Below the pieces are notes generated by a model. That model was not told the origin of the DNA and did not search any database. It worked only from the letters and a program-made list of their open reading frames with translations. Below, in pieces: positions 1-8,255 of a DNA stretch of 18,326 nucleotides (positions are counted from its first letter, which is position 1; every line of letters starts with the position of its first letter). Location: the NCBI GenBank assembly GCA_026770585.1, contig MU646326.1, forward strand, positions 746,303 to 764,628, given 5' to 3'. Made by a program: the position numbers and the translations under genes. The DNA is from Baffinella frigidus (Eukaryota > Cryptophyceae > Cryptomonadales > Baffinellaceae).

Positions 1-431
1 GAGAGAGGGAGGAAAGGATAGAGGGAGGAAATGAGAGAGAGAGAGAGGGTGGAAAGGGGAGCGGGATGAACGGAGAGAGGGTGGGAAGGTAGCGGGAGGA
101 AAGGCGAGAGAGGGAGATAGGGAGGAAAGGCGAGAGGGAGGGAACGTAGCGGGAGGAAGGTCTGCAGTAATCATCGGTGTGGTGATGTCATTTCAAAGGC
201 GAAAGGGAGGGAGCGGAGAAGATGCGGGAGCGAGCAGAGGCGTGAACGTTGAGAGAAGGGGTGCGGGAAAGACGGGATGCAGGAGAGAGGGAGGAAAGGG
301 TAGCGGGATGCACGGAGAGAGGGAGGGGAGGAAAGAAGGATCAACGGAGAGAGGGAGGGAAGGTAGCGGGAGGAAAGGTCTGCAGTAATCAAACGTGTGG
401 TTGTGTCATTTCAAAGGCGAGAGGGAGCGGG
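1..431. repeat. Polypurine (GA-rich) tract in intron of the ATP synthase gamma gene
   Basis: The plus strand is almost pure purine with GAGGGAGGAAAG-type iterations. On the coding (minus) strand of the gamma-subunit gene it is a polypyrimidine tract inside the intron that starts at the GT at 438-437. A block of about 69 bp is duplicated directly at 147-215 and 363-431 (shared words GTCTGCAGTAATC and TCATTTCAAAGGCGA). Mirror-rich tracts of this kind can form triplex DNA; that is inference. No coding is supported here. Confidence 0.8.
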
Positions 432-438
432 GGCGGAC

Positions 439-1699
439 CTCTTCGGCGGGCGGCGGGATCTGGCTCACGAGGAAGTTGATCTGCTCACCCAGGGGACGCG
501 CCTGCCCACACATCACACCAGGCACACGTCAGCGGAGCACGTGCGGTGGGCGAGCCAGCGGACGCGTCTGCCCACACACCACACCAGCCACATGTCAGCA
601 GCGCACGTGCGGTGGGCGAGCATGCGTGCACCGCGCGACAACGCCAGGCGAGTTCCCGCCGTCGGGGGGGGGTGAGCGTGGGGAGGGAGAAGGCTAGGAG
701 CTGACCGCGATCATGCGGGTCTGGAAGCCCTTGAGCTTCGCGGCGGCAACCATCTTCATCGTCTTCGTGATACCTGTTCCCCATCAACACACACATCACT
801 CACAGCACCGCTCCCCACCACGCTCCGGCCCTCGAGGCAGACCCCCCCTCGAGGCAGACCCCCCCAGCCCCCCCAAGCCAATTCCAGAGAGCCCGAATCC
901 GGTGTGGCACACGATTTGAACGCCTCGCCCACTTTTGAAATCGCCGGTGATCCAATCTAATGGTCTCCCACACACGCCACCTTGACGAGCCCTGCGCGTG
1001 CTTGGACCAGGCCCAACCCAGGTCCACAGGTCGCATTGCAGGGGCGAGGTCGTGAGCGGGCGAAGAACGGGCGCGTACGCTGGATCGAGGTGACAGCAGC
1101 GAGGCGGAGACGCAGCTGCTTCACGGACACATTCCGCTCGCCCGCCACGACCGCCCGCGGCAACCGCTGCGCGGGTGCCTGCTCCCCCGGAAATCCGTTG
1201 TCAGGATACACCCGCTCCTGTCCGCGCTACTGCACCGCCCGAGCCTCTCGCAGCGCCACAACCCCCATCAGACACCCTGTTCCGTGGCCACAGATGCGGC
1301 GGTAAAATGGGCCTGCTTGGCAAGACTGGGGCAGCCCGCACGGCACCCAGCCCCCACCTCCCAGCGTCCCGTGGCGGGGAGTCGCGGGAGTGAGGCTTCC
1401 CCAATCCAGGCGCCCCAGAGAGGCAGGGAGCAGCAATGCATCCTCCGAAAGATAACCCGCTGGGGACGATACTGCACGGGGGCCTCTCCAGCGGGCCAGA
1501 GGCCTCCCGCGGCGCGGCGGCGCCAATGATACCCCAGGCCCCCAGGAAGGCTGCACAGAGCCAGCGCCCGCAGACCAAGCCACACAGAACAGCCCATCAC
1601 GACAATCATAGCACATAGCCGCGGAGTTTCTGCCGCACGCGCGATGGGGCGGGGCAGCACCGTCCGCAATGCGGTGGCAAAGGAAGCTCTGCCCAGCAT
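439..1699 (-). CDS. ATPG: Mitochondrial F1-ATP synthase gamma subunit, 5' exons (gene continues off the left end)
   Basis: The gamma subunit is the rotating central stalk of F1 in the mitochondrial matrix. Exons read on the minus strand: 1699..1615 starts with ATG and encodes an arginine-rich, acid-poor presequence beginning MLGRASFATALRTVL; an exon ending at 1079 (start not fixed, within about 1217) encodes VSVKQLRLRLAAVTSIQ; 773..706 encodes ITKTMKMVAAAKLKGFQTRM; 501..439 encodes ARPLGEQINFLVSQIPPP. The 1078..774 intron is GTACGC...ACAG and splitting codon CGT across it restores IQR-ITKTMKM, the highly conserved gamma N-terminal helix. The 706/501 junction is also in phase. The donor of exon 1 is uncertain: GTGCTA at 1614 leaves one base and does not match the next exon, while GTCGTG a little downstream would. 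The C-terminal Rossmann-like and C-helix parts lie outside the window. Family assignment is confident; exon 1 membership is inferred from position and presequence character. Confidence 0.85.
494..625. repeat. 66-bp tandem duplication spanning a 3' splice site
   Basis: Two units, 494-559 and 560-625, differ at a few positions (GGACGCG-CTGCCCACACA ... GTGCGGTGGGCGAGC). Unit 1 holds the acceptor AG (503-502, minus strand) of the ARPLGE exon of the gamma gene, so unit 2 carries a copy of that acceptor (569-568). Use of the distal copy would bring in a TGA in frame, so only the proximal one is viable. Confidence 0.85.
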
Positions 1700-1790
1700 T
1701 TTGGAGGATGCGAAAGAAAAGTTGAGTGAACATTTTTTGTCAACTCTTTTTCGGAAGGGTTTGACCAGTTTGCACCATCTCCGCCCATAA
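1615..1790 (-). repeat. Presequence exon and 5' flank of ATPG, source copy of a duplicated segment
   Basis: This segment is present again, inverted, at 4829-5003. The about 100 bp around the presequence exon are identical in the two copies; only a few changes occur in the upstream flank (for example ACCCTTCCGAAA versus ACCTTCCAAAA). Homology stops exactly at GGCTAT, the last bases of the exon before GTGCTA. The flank contains GTTGACAAAAAATG and an AT-richer stretch that is presumably 5' UTR or promoter of the gene. Confidence 0.85.
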
Positions 1791-2050
1791 GCACCATCTC
1801 CGCCCGCCGGATGAGCGAGGAAGCGCTGGACCTGCGCCACCACACCACCACCTTAGACAACACCCTCCGCGTCCTTCTGCCCCGCGGAACGCTGCAGGGT
1901 GACCCACTAGCACCGCTTTTCTTCCGCTTGATTGCCTCCTGGACTGACACAGCGACCTGGGCACTGAGGCACGCAAACCCCCACAGCCCCTTCGCAGGTG
2001 GATAGCTCTCCCCATGAAAAACACATGATACACATTGCTCGTTGGGACTG
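1791..2050. other. Upstream flank of ATPG, no feature recognised
   Basis: Contains a short direct repeat of CACCATCTCCGCCC (about 1777-1803) and no convincing exon on either strand. By position it would include the upstream regulatory region of the gamma-subunit gene. Confidence 0.4.
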
Positions 2051-2365
2051 ACCAGTGATGGTTGACGTGTGGGGGCTGACGCGTCGGGAATGACCCGTGA
2101 GGGCTGGCGAGCACACACAATTTTCCCTGCGCTAACCCGTCACACTTTGCCGGAAGGCCAATCAGCGGGGACTGACGCGCGTGGGTGTTGACGCGCATGG
2201 GTTCTGACGTGTGTGACGTGCGTGGGTGATAACGGGGGTGGGTCTTGACGCGCCTGAGTGCTGCTACGCGTGCATGCTAATGCGAGTGAGCGCTGTTGCG
2301 GTGCTAATTTAACGCGGGTGGACTGAAGCGGGAGGATGCTAACGTGGGTGGGTGTTAACGCCTGT
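2050..2365. repeat. Degenerate G/T-rich minisatellite
   Basis: About twenty imperfect units around the theme TGACGCGYGTGGGTG (for example CTGACGCGCGTGGGTG, TTGACGCGCATGGGTT, CTAACGTGGGTGGGTG). Unit length drifts between about 14 and 20 bp, so it is old. No coding frame is preserved. Confidence 0.75.
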
Positions 2366-2737
2366 CTTAGTGATTTTCTGTTGTTGTTTCTGACGCTTGG
2401 ATTGCCCTGAATTTCGCTGACTTCCGTACGTTAATCCCAACAATACCACATTCATCTCCTTTCATCTTTGGTGGCCATCTTTGGTGTCCAACTGATTTCA
2501 CCTCACACCCCCACACAATCCCTTTCACCTTGTGGGGTATTCGTGATTAAATCTCTTAAACTTCAACCATGGGATACCATGAGCCTCAAAGGAGGCTGAC
2601 TTGGGTTCGGTGCGTGGGCGGGCATGGTCACCAATTGGTATACCTCCAAACACCCCAAGAGAGCCACCCTGTATCCCCTCTTCACGAGCCTCTGCACTGG
2701 AGAGCTAAACGCGATCCAAAAGCAAACATGCTTTCCC
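2366..2737. other. Unassigned stretch before the composite inverted repeat
   Basis: No element ends, exon or RNA gene recognised. Short local repeats only (GGTGGCCATCTTTGGTGTCC near 2470). The open frame from 2569 runs straight into the inverted repeat and has no sign of being a gene. Confidence 0.4.
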
Positions 2738-2813
2738 TGCAGATCCCTTCTACGGAACGGCGTGCCGTTGGCATATGTTGGGAGCATTTAAAACCTAAAG
2801 GACCTAAAGGACG
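2738..2813 (+). repeat. Dispersed repeat, copies at 11313-11383 (inverted) and about 6913-6958
   Basis: CTGCAGATCCCTTCTACGG ... CATATGTTGGGAG ... CCTAAAGGACCTAAAGG reappears reverse-complemented at 11313-11383 (CCTTTAGGTCCTTCAGGGTT ... AAGGGATCTGCAG). A shorter piece with CCTTTAGGTCCTTTAGGTT and CTCCCAACATA is at 6913-6958. It abuts the left arm of the composite inverted repeat and may be one end of that element. Confidence 0.75.
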
Positions 2814-2816
2814 CAC

Positions 2817-3420
2817 GCCGGTCATAGAAAAGTGTGCCCCCCCCTGGCGTGAAGCGGTCGTGTATGTCAACTTAATAAACCTCGCCTCCACCCCTGTGGA
2901 CTGCCGTACTATTTTTAATAAAGCTCCAATAGCTCCAGACTAAAGGAGAACTTCCAGTGCCCGCCTGCGTAGGATCCTACGCCACGCAGCGAACTTCGAA
3001 GGGAGTTTGAATAACCCATAAGCGATCAGACCTAGGACCCTACAGTGGGTAATCCGTAGGGACATAGGGGGGGTTTCCTACGGACAAGGTAACGGGAAAT
3101 GCATTAGATTTGACGAATTTCCCCCCTGCGTAGCCCGCTGTGTGGGATGCGAGCTCGAAAGACCTACAGGACCTATCCCTCACTTAAGTGGCGAGTAGGC
3201 TCATTTACGCCCTACGGCAGGGCCCTAGGACCTGTCTAGGACGAGTTAGGGCGAATATTCGCCTGTCCGTTACTTGAGGGATAACTTCCTTCCTCGAAAA
3301 ATTTGACTGATTGTTCGTCAAGTTGACTAATTTATTACCGATTTATTTTCAATCAACAAGTTGGGTTTCCTCCAAGCCTGCCCTTCCTCCGTCCAGCCTT
3401 CCTTCAGCCCAGCCATCCGA
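2817..3420 (+). repeat. Left arm (c) of composite inverted repeat
   Basis: Pairs with 4328-4828 on the other strand, from CGCCGGTCATAGAAA to the TC-rich CCAAGCCTGCCCTTCC end. Identity is roughly 85-90% by eye. Includes the palindrome GTAGGATCCTAC and an AATAAA (2918). The left arm is longer because it contains element G1. A 40-codon frame (WREAVV.VNLINLASTPV) is open in both arms but differences are mostly non-synonymous, so coding is doubtful. Confidence 0.9.
3174..3283. mobile_element. Foldback element G1 with TA target duplication and matching empty site
   Basis: Ends are TCCCTCACTTAAGTGG / ACTTGAGGGA, bounded by TA at 3174-3175 and 3282-3283. The inverted partner arm lacks the element and has a single TA at 4470-4471 between the same flanks (GGACC-TA-TCACCTCTTTCCTCGAA on its minus strand), which is the unoccupied site. 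Interior carries the CCCTACGG/GGGCCCTAGGACC motif set seen in F and H. A second copy is G2. Confidence 0.92.
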
Positions 3421-3454
3421 GCGTCCCTGATGGGGATAACTCAGCTGCCCCATT

Positions 3455-3650
3455 GCGGATCACCCTTTAGCCAGTTCTGCTCATCGGAAGGCTGATGCTT
3501 GAAACGAAGCAGGGCCATGGTGGGAGAGGGTGGTCTCGGAGGATGCCGGTTTTTTTTCTGTCTGAGCGTTTTGTACCAGGAAGCCCAAGCAGAATTCTGG
3601 CTGGGCTTGGCAGAAATTCCGTTTGGGCTTTTCCAGTGCAAATGTAAATA
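3455..3650 (+). repeat. Left copy of arm (a), inverted at 5015-5215
   Basis: CCAGTTCTGCTCATCGGAAGG, CAGGGCCATGGTGGGAGAGG and CAGAATTCTGGCTGGGCTTG are all found reverse-complemented at 5015-5215. On the right side this segment is separated from arm c by the captured ATPG exon, so the two halves of the structure are not simple mirror images. Confidence 0.88.
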
Positions 3651-4078
3651 AAATTATAACTACCAATTTTTTGTTAACAACTGAAACTGCCCGGGACATA
3701 AGTCTGTTTTTCAGTTTTTTGACTGAAAAAAAAACACTGGTCCCAACTGCCAGTTTATTTGTGTAAAAAACAGATGGGTGCCCTTCTCTCGTGCTTAAAA
3801 AGTGATGGGTGGCCTTCGCCCTCACTCGGTGGCCACACTAAAATGTAATAGGTTGAGTCATGTAAAAATTACTGCACGGTCGAATGAATGGCATTTAAAA
3901 CCTCGCGAGGGGCCGATTTCTGTCAAAATTACTGGAGTCCTCACAGAAATACTGGCAAGCCCACGCATAAATCTGTCTAGACTTTCTGGTCAGACGGTCA
4001 GACAGAGCCCCCCCCCGTTTCCGAGACCACCCTCTGGCAGCCTAAAGGTCGTCGATGTCCCCTCTTCTCCTTCTGCAG

Positions 4079-4216
4079 CAGCCACAATACGAAGGTCACG
4101 ATGGTTTCGAGGAGGTGGGGACAGACGTCCAGAACTGTGTCCGAATCGGCTGTCTCCACGCGACAGTTCTTGAGCGCGCAAGGCACGTGCGAGGAGGAGC
4201 AGCATCTGAACTCTGA
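4079..4216 (+). CDS. Candidate terminal exon, unknown product
   Basis: A strong 3' splice site (CCCTCTTCTCCTTCTGCAG ending at 4078) is followed by 45 open codons and TGA at 4214-4216. The peptide starts QPQYEGHDGFEEVGTDV and ends RGGAASEL. I do not recognise it. The minus strand is open as well (DTVLDVCPHLLETIVTF), but lacks a good splice site. It lies in the loop of the composite inverted repeat, so it could be captured sequence. Weak evidence; a transcript would be needed to accept it. Confidence 0.25.
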   Translation, partial: QPQYEGHDGFEEVGTDVQNCVRIGCLHATVLERARHVRGGAASEL

Positions 4217-4327
4217 GTCCGGAACGGAGGAAGAGGGACACCTCCTAGTGCTGAAGTTGTCGTGAAGGTCGGAGGGTGTCGTGAAGGCGGTTGTTAGCAT
4301 CCAGGCGTATCCCCATGAGGAACTCGC

Positions 4328-4828
4328 TTGGAAGGCTGGGAGAAAGAAAGGCTGGAGGGAGGGAGAGCAGGCTGGGAGGAAACCCAACTTGTTAATTCCC
4401 CACAAAAATTGATAATAAATCAGTCAACTCGACAAAAGAATCAGTGACCCTTTTCGAGGAAAGAGGTGATAGGTCCTTGAGGTTTTTCGAGCTCGCATCC
4501 CACACAGCGGGCTACGCAGGAAGAAAATCGTCAAATCTAAGGCATTTCCCGTTACCTTATCTGTGGGAAACCCCCCCTATGTCCCTACGGATTTCCCACT
4601 GTAGGGTCCTAGGTCTGATCGCTTCTGGGGTTTTCAATTTTTTTCTCGAAGTTCGCTGCGTGGCGTAGGATCCTACGCAGGCGGGCACTGGAAGTTCTCC
4701 TTTAGTCTGGAGCTATTGGAGCTTTATTGAACACAGTACGGCATTCCACAGGGGTGGAGGCGAGGTTTATTAAGTTAACATCCACGACCGCTTCACGCCA
4801 GGGGGAGCCACACGTTTCTATGACCGGC
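4328..4828 (-). repeat. Right arm (c) of composite inverted repeat, contains empty site of G1
   Basis: Reverse complement of 2817-3420. The TA at 4470-4471 is the uninterrupted target of G1. It is directly joined at 4829 to the copied ATPG presequence exon. Confidence 0.9.
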
Positions 4829-5003
4829 GGGTGGAGATGGTGCAAACTGGTCAAACCTTCCAAAAAAAGAGTTGACAAAAAATGTTCACTCAACTTTTCT
4901 TTCGCATCCTCCAAAATGCTGGGCAGAGCTTCCTTTGCCACCGCATTGCGGACGGTGCTGCCCCGCCCCATCGCGCGTGCGGCAGAAACTCCGCGGCTAT
5001 TGC
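4829..5003 (+). pseudogene. Captured copy of the ATPG presequence exon and its 5' flank
   Basis: Near-identical inverted copy of 1615-1790. The ATG at about 4918 and all 28 presequence codons (MLGRASFATALRTVL ...) are unchanged. After GGCTAT the sequence becomes TGCAATTTTC, so the splice donor GT of the source is missing and the rest of the gene does not follow. The copy sits between arms c and a of the composite repeat, as cargo would. Either an inert gene fragment, or a source of a mitochondrial presequence for a downstream frame; the open frame continues to about 5190 without recognisable protein. Confidence 0.8.
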
Positions 5004-5014
5004 AATTTTCACGC

Positions 5015-5215
5015 AACTCAACCTTTTACAACTGCACTTGAAAAGCCCGAATGAAATTTCTGCCAAGCCCAGCCAGAATTCTGCTCTGGCTTCCTGGTTC
5101 AAAAAGCCCAGACAGGAAACCCCGTCATCCTCCGAGACCACCCTCTCCCACCATGGCCTTGCTTCGTTTCAAGCATCAGCCTTCCGGTGAGCAGAACTGG
5201 CTTATGGGTGACCTT
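5015..5215 (-). repeat. Right copy of arm (a) of composite inverted repeat
   Basis: Reverse complement of 3455-3650, ending around GGTGACCTTCAATG. Together with 4328-5003 it makes one continuous block whose three parts (a, b, c on the minus strand) are scattered in a different order on the left. Confidence 0.88.
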
Positions 5216-5311
5216 CAATGAGGCACCTGAGTCTCTCCTTCCTGGCTCAGCGCGACGCCACATAAGTCGTCCCTGACTGGGTGTGTGTGGACGCTGACGC
5301 CTCGGGCGATG

Positions 5312-5442
5312 TACAGGGGAACCTCGCTCATATGAAACCAACCCCCCCCTACAGGTGTAGGACCCTACAGTAGGCCTATGCCTAGGGCCCTGAGGTGGTC
5401 CTAGGGGGGGGGGCAGTTTCTTAAAAGCAAGGCACCCCTATA
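5312..5442. mobile_element. Foldback element F1
   Basis: Ends TA-CAGGGGAACCTCGCTCAT and AAAAGCAAGGCACCCCTA-TA. Interior CCTACAGTAGGCCTATGCC and GGGCCCTGAGG. Most diverged of the four F copies; same orientation as F4. Confidence 0.88.
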
Positions 5443-5533
5443 GCGGTGGGGTGCACGCTCGACGGCCACCACCTAGATTGCGGGCGCTTCTCGGGCTGTG
5501 GGGCTCGGTTCTCGCGGCCCTCTAGCACCACCC

Positions 5534-5674
5534 TCATCTCCACAAAAGTATTAATTAATTGCTTTTGGCGCAACGAAATTTACTACACAAATGCTTTACT
5601 ATTACTTTTATTAGCAAATCGTGTAGTAATTTTCGTTGCCCAAAAGCAATTGATTCATACTTCTATGGAGATTA
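5534..5674. mobile_element. Foldback element A1, 141 bp, 4-bp target duplication ACCC
   Basis: Starts TCATCTCCACAAAAGTATT and ends ATACTTCTATGGAGATTA; flanked by ACCC at 5530-5533 and 5675-5678. Arms are nearly full length (GCTTTTGGCGCAACGAAA / TTTCGTTGCCCAAAAGC), with ACTACAC / GTGTAGT flanking the loop. The loop has TACTATTAC at 5597-5605. Confidence 0.93.
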
Positions 5675-5970
5675 ACCCCGGTCCGTTCCATGGCCAGAAA
5701 TGTAGGGGTTCGCGCCTCTACCCGCCTTCGTTGACCACATGTACAGATTGCACGGCCTCTTTTGCGGTCCTGTTGAAACCTAGCCTCCGTGTGCGTACAT
5801 GTAGGGATTCATTCGTCGGTTGCAATCAAGGTCTCTCGCTAACCACCAAGGCCCTGGAGTCTGCTCCCTCGTTTGCCTTTCCCTCTTACCGGGCGACGTG
5901 GGCGGGTGCCAGACTCCAGGAAAGCGACAACTGTGCATCGAGAGAGCACATGATCTGGAAGCAAGCGCCC
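5675..5970. other. Unique sequence between A1 and F2
   Basis: No exon with clear splice sites or known motif. An open frame crosses it but includes A1 and F2 sequence, which argues against it being a protein. Confidence 0.4.
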
Positions 5971-6092
5971 TACAGGGGCACCTCGCTCATAAGAAACTGC
6001 CCCCCCCCTTAGGATCACCTTAGGGCCCTAGGCATAGGCCTACTGTAGGGTCCTAGGGGGAGTTGGTTTCTTACGAGCGAGGTACCCCTGTA
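5971..6092. mobile_element. Foldback element F2 with TA target duplication
   Basis: TA-CAGGGGCACCTCGCTCATAAG ... CTTACGAGCGAGGTACCCCTG-TA. Inverted in orientation relative to F1, judged by the asymmetric CCTAGGCATAGGCCTACTG interior. Confidence 0.92.
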
Positions 6093-6548
6093 TTTGGTTC
6101 GGAGAAAACAGGAGGCACCCACCGGGTGCTCCCAAGTGCAATCTGCATTACGGACCTGCACCAACATGGCCACCATGCGATGCTGTTTTTGTTTTCTCAA
6201 AGAATCGTTTTCGTGGCCCTGGCGGGAATTGGGTCCATAAGCAAGAACGGCGACTCGGCTTCTCAAGACCCTAATCCCGTCCTGGGAGTGCGTTTCATCC
6301 CACCACAGATTCCAGCCCTTGACCCTCCTTCCCAACCCTCCTCTGAGACTTATTCCCGGGCCGCGCGCCTTTCTCACTGGGGATGATGTGTAAAGTCACT
6401 CCAACTACTCCTAGGGGGGATTGATCCCCAGATTCTCAGAGAGGGACTCTTGGACACCAATCTTCGGGGCACACGCGAACCGCCAGATGATTGCTGCTGG
6501 GCAGAGACGAGCGCGCGGCCTGTGGGGTGCTGCTGTGTGCATCCGCGT
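6093..6548. other. Unique sequence between F2 and F3
   Basis: Both strands are partly open (minus strand from 6377 downwards) but the frame runs into F2 and no motif is recognisable. Nothing else seen. Confidence 0.4.
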
Positions 6549-6670
6549 TACAGGGGCACCTCGCTCATAAGAAACCGCCCCCCCCCCTAGGACCACCGTA
6601 GGGCCCTAGGCATAGGCCTACTGTAGGGTCCTAGGGGGGGGCGGTTTCTTATGAGCGAGGTACCCCTGTA
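6549..6670. mobile_element. Foldback element F3 with TA target duplication
   Basis: TA-CAGGGGCACCTCGCTCATAAG ... TTATGAGCGAGGTACCCCTG-TA, 122 bp including target bases. Same orientation and length as F2; arms are almost perfect. Confidence 0.93.
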
Positions 6671-7182
6671 GAGCAGGTCCCTTTTTAGTTGGCACTCGAA
6701 AAGGTCCGAAACTCTGAAACGTCCACGTACTTTTAGTCAACTCCGTCCATTTAAAGGAAATCCTGGTACGAATCCACCGAGTTGACTAACAGTACGTAGA
6801 AGTTTATGAGTTTTTGACCTTTCTGGAGTGCCGACTAATCAGGGACCTGCTCTACATGTAATGCGTGCAGAACGCGGGCGTGTTCAGTCTCACCAGCTGC
6901 GTACTCTCGTGCACGCGTTCCTTTAGGTCCTTTAGGTTCTTCGAGCTCCCAACATAGGCGGACACCGGAACTGGTTCTGTAGAAAGGCCATGCTTCCTTT
7001 CGGATCACATCAAGCCCCCCTGTACAGAGGATCACGTTGCACAGCACTCGCAGACTGTGAGGACGGAGTCCTGGACGGGCCCGCCTCGGGCGGGAGAACA
7101 AGTCATTTATGTAGACATTAGACATGAGCCTATTTCGGGGAAAACCTCTCTCAACACAGACACGCCAAGCGATCCATACATG
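6671..7182. other. Unique sequence between F3 and F4
   Basis: Contains the short dispersed repeat CCTTTAGGTCCTTTAGGTT (6920s) shared with 2738-2813 and two GTTGACTAA/GTCAACTC words. No exon recognised. Confidence 0.4.
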
Positions 7183-7303
7183 TACAGGGGTACCTCGCTC
7201 ATAAGAAACTGCCTCCCCCTAGGACCCTACAGTAGGCCTATGCCTAAGGCCCTACGGTGGTCCTAGGGGGGGGACAGTTTCTTATGAGCGAGGTACCCCT
7301 GTA
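7183..7303. mobile_element. Foldback element F4 with TA target duplication
   Basis: TA-CAGGGGTACCTCGCTCATAAG ... CTTATGAGCGAGGTACCCCTG-TA. Arms are close to perfect over 30 bp, so probably a young copy. Confidence 0.93.
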
Positions 7304-7328
7304 ATGGGTTGCACGCGTTGATGAGATC

Positions 7329-7528
7329 TGAATGGTGCTGCGTTGGGTGGGCAGACGTCAGTCACGCGCTTCAAGCCCAATGAGTGCACAGCACCCACCG
7401 ACACGACACGCGATCCACACCTTGGCAGCTTCGAACAGATTTACTCTCACGCGCGCGGTTCCGCTCTGGTCACTCATTGGCCTTGAAGAGCGTGACCGAT
7501 GTCTGCCCACCCAACACAGCACCATTCA
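7329..7528. mobile_element. Foldback element M, 200 bp, flanked by GATC
   Basis: Arms TGAATGGTGCTGCGTTGGG ... and ... CCCAACACAGCACCATTCA, about 60 bp each, around an 80-bp loop. GATC occurs on both sides (7325-7328, 7529-7532); being palindromic it does not by itself prove a target duplication. Its right flank is the end of L0. Confidence 0.82.
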
Positions 7529-7532
7529 GATC

Positions 7533-7660
7533 TCATCTCGGAACATACCAGAATCTGTCCACACAAAAAGGCGTAAGGTACAGGGCTTACTCGAAATCAT
7601 CATATGCCTAAAATAGCATCATTGCATGCCTAAAATAGCATACACCCTTATCTTCGTAAG
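7533..7660. mobile_element. Diverged, one-ended copy of element L (L0)
   Basis: Starts TCATCTCGGAACATACC like L1 and contains the L interior in reverse (TGCCTAAAATAGCATACACCC, with TGCCTAAAATAGCAT twice). The other end is not recognisable. Confidence 0.65.
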
Positions 7661-7898
7661 ACTTACATGTGTGCCGCTGGCCACGCTAGGTCACAAATGA
7701 GAATGTAAGGTTGAGGTTCCCTTCTTTTAGAACTATCTCCTGGTACAAACGAAACATTGTTGCGACCAGTAATGGCTCCAATTGCTGAATTTTGGCGTGT
7801 TTGCTGGGAAAGAATCCAAACACTAACTTTGGAAAATTGCCTGTTGTCAACTGGCTTGGACAGAAAGGATGGTTTGGGTCTCAGAGCGGTGCTGAGGG
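7661..7898. other. Unassigned stretch between L0 and G2
   Basis: A 60-codon plus frame (from about 7760) and an overlapping minus frame are open; neither shows a motif, and both run into G2. Nothing supported. Confidence 0.35.
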
Positions 7899-8002
7899 CA
7901 TCCCTTAAGTGGCCAGTAGGCTCATACGCCCTACGGTAGGGCCCTAGGACCTGCCTAGGGCGAGTTAGGGTGAATATTCGCCCTATGGCCACTTACGGGA
8001 TA
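7899..8002. mobile_element. Foldback element G2
   Basis: TCCCTTAAGTGGCCAGTAGG ... GGCCACTTACGGGA-TA; left flank is CA rather than TA. Interior ACGCCCTACGGTAGGGCCC is very close to G1. Confidence 0.85.
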
Positions 8003-8064
8003 GGGAGGGGCTCGCACAATTGGGTTCTCCACGTCGTCAAACGAAAACCCGTTGAAGGTGACCT

Positions 8065-8255
8065 GCAGCCCCTGCGCAGGATGCCACCCGTTCTCAGCAA
8101 CTTGGCGTGCTGCCTTCAACGCATTTTCGCAGCCCCTGCGCAAGATCACATCCCAGACTCACACCGTTGGCGTGCAGCCTTCAACGGATTTTCGCAACCC
8201 CTGCACCGGATGGCATCCCGTTCTCAGCAAGTTGGCTTGCTAACACGCATCTGCC
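8065..8255. repeat. About 65-bp tandem repeat, three units
   Basis: Units begin at 8065, 8129 and 8194 with GCAGCCCCTGCGCAGGATG-type starts and contain CTTCAACGSATTTTCGCA. An inverted piece of the unit (CGAAAACCCGTTGAAGG, about 8042-8058) precedes the array. Confidence 0.85.

Larger units (their letters stand above)
3421..4327. other. Central spacer of composite inverted repeat
   Basis: Holds the left copy of arm a (3455-3650), a small hairpin TTTTTCAGT/ACTGAAAAA (about 3709-3733), and a candidate exon at 4079-4216. The repeated GTCGTGAAGG at about 4259-4285 is a short direct repeat. No transposase or other long frame is present. Confidence 0.6.

Noticed and set aside
880-965. tRNA-like sequence on the minus strand (GTTCAAATC, CCACACC)
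   Set aside because: A T-loop-like word and a possible acceptor stem are present, but the T, anticodon and D stems do not pair. It lies in the ATPG intron and is at best a relic.
1227-1843. Long overlapping minus-strand frames
   Set aside because: They run through the intron between the ATPG exons; only the MLGRASF exon part is supported.
2817-2943. Conserved 40-codon frame in both copies of arm c
   Set aside because: Differences between copies are largely amino-acid changing, so no sign of selection for protein.
3650-3900. Additional foldback with AAAATTACTGCACGG core
   Set aside because: Only one side of the core is recognisable and no arms pair convincingly.
5446-6012. 188-codon open frame
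   Set aside because: It reads through A1 and part of F2, has no recognisable motif and unlike composition; a chance frame over repeats.
7183-7266. Recurrent peptide RGTSLIRN in frames over F elements
   Set aside because: It is simply the translation of the F end GGGGTACCTCGCTCATAAG and appears wherever F copies lie; not a protein motif.
8065-8255. CRISPR-like array
   Set aside because: About 65-bp units repeat throughout with no distinct spacers, in a eukaryotic context; an ordinary tandem repeat.
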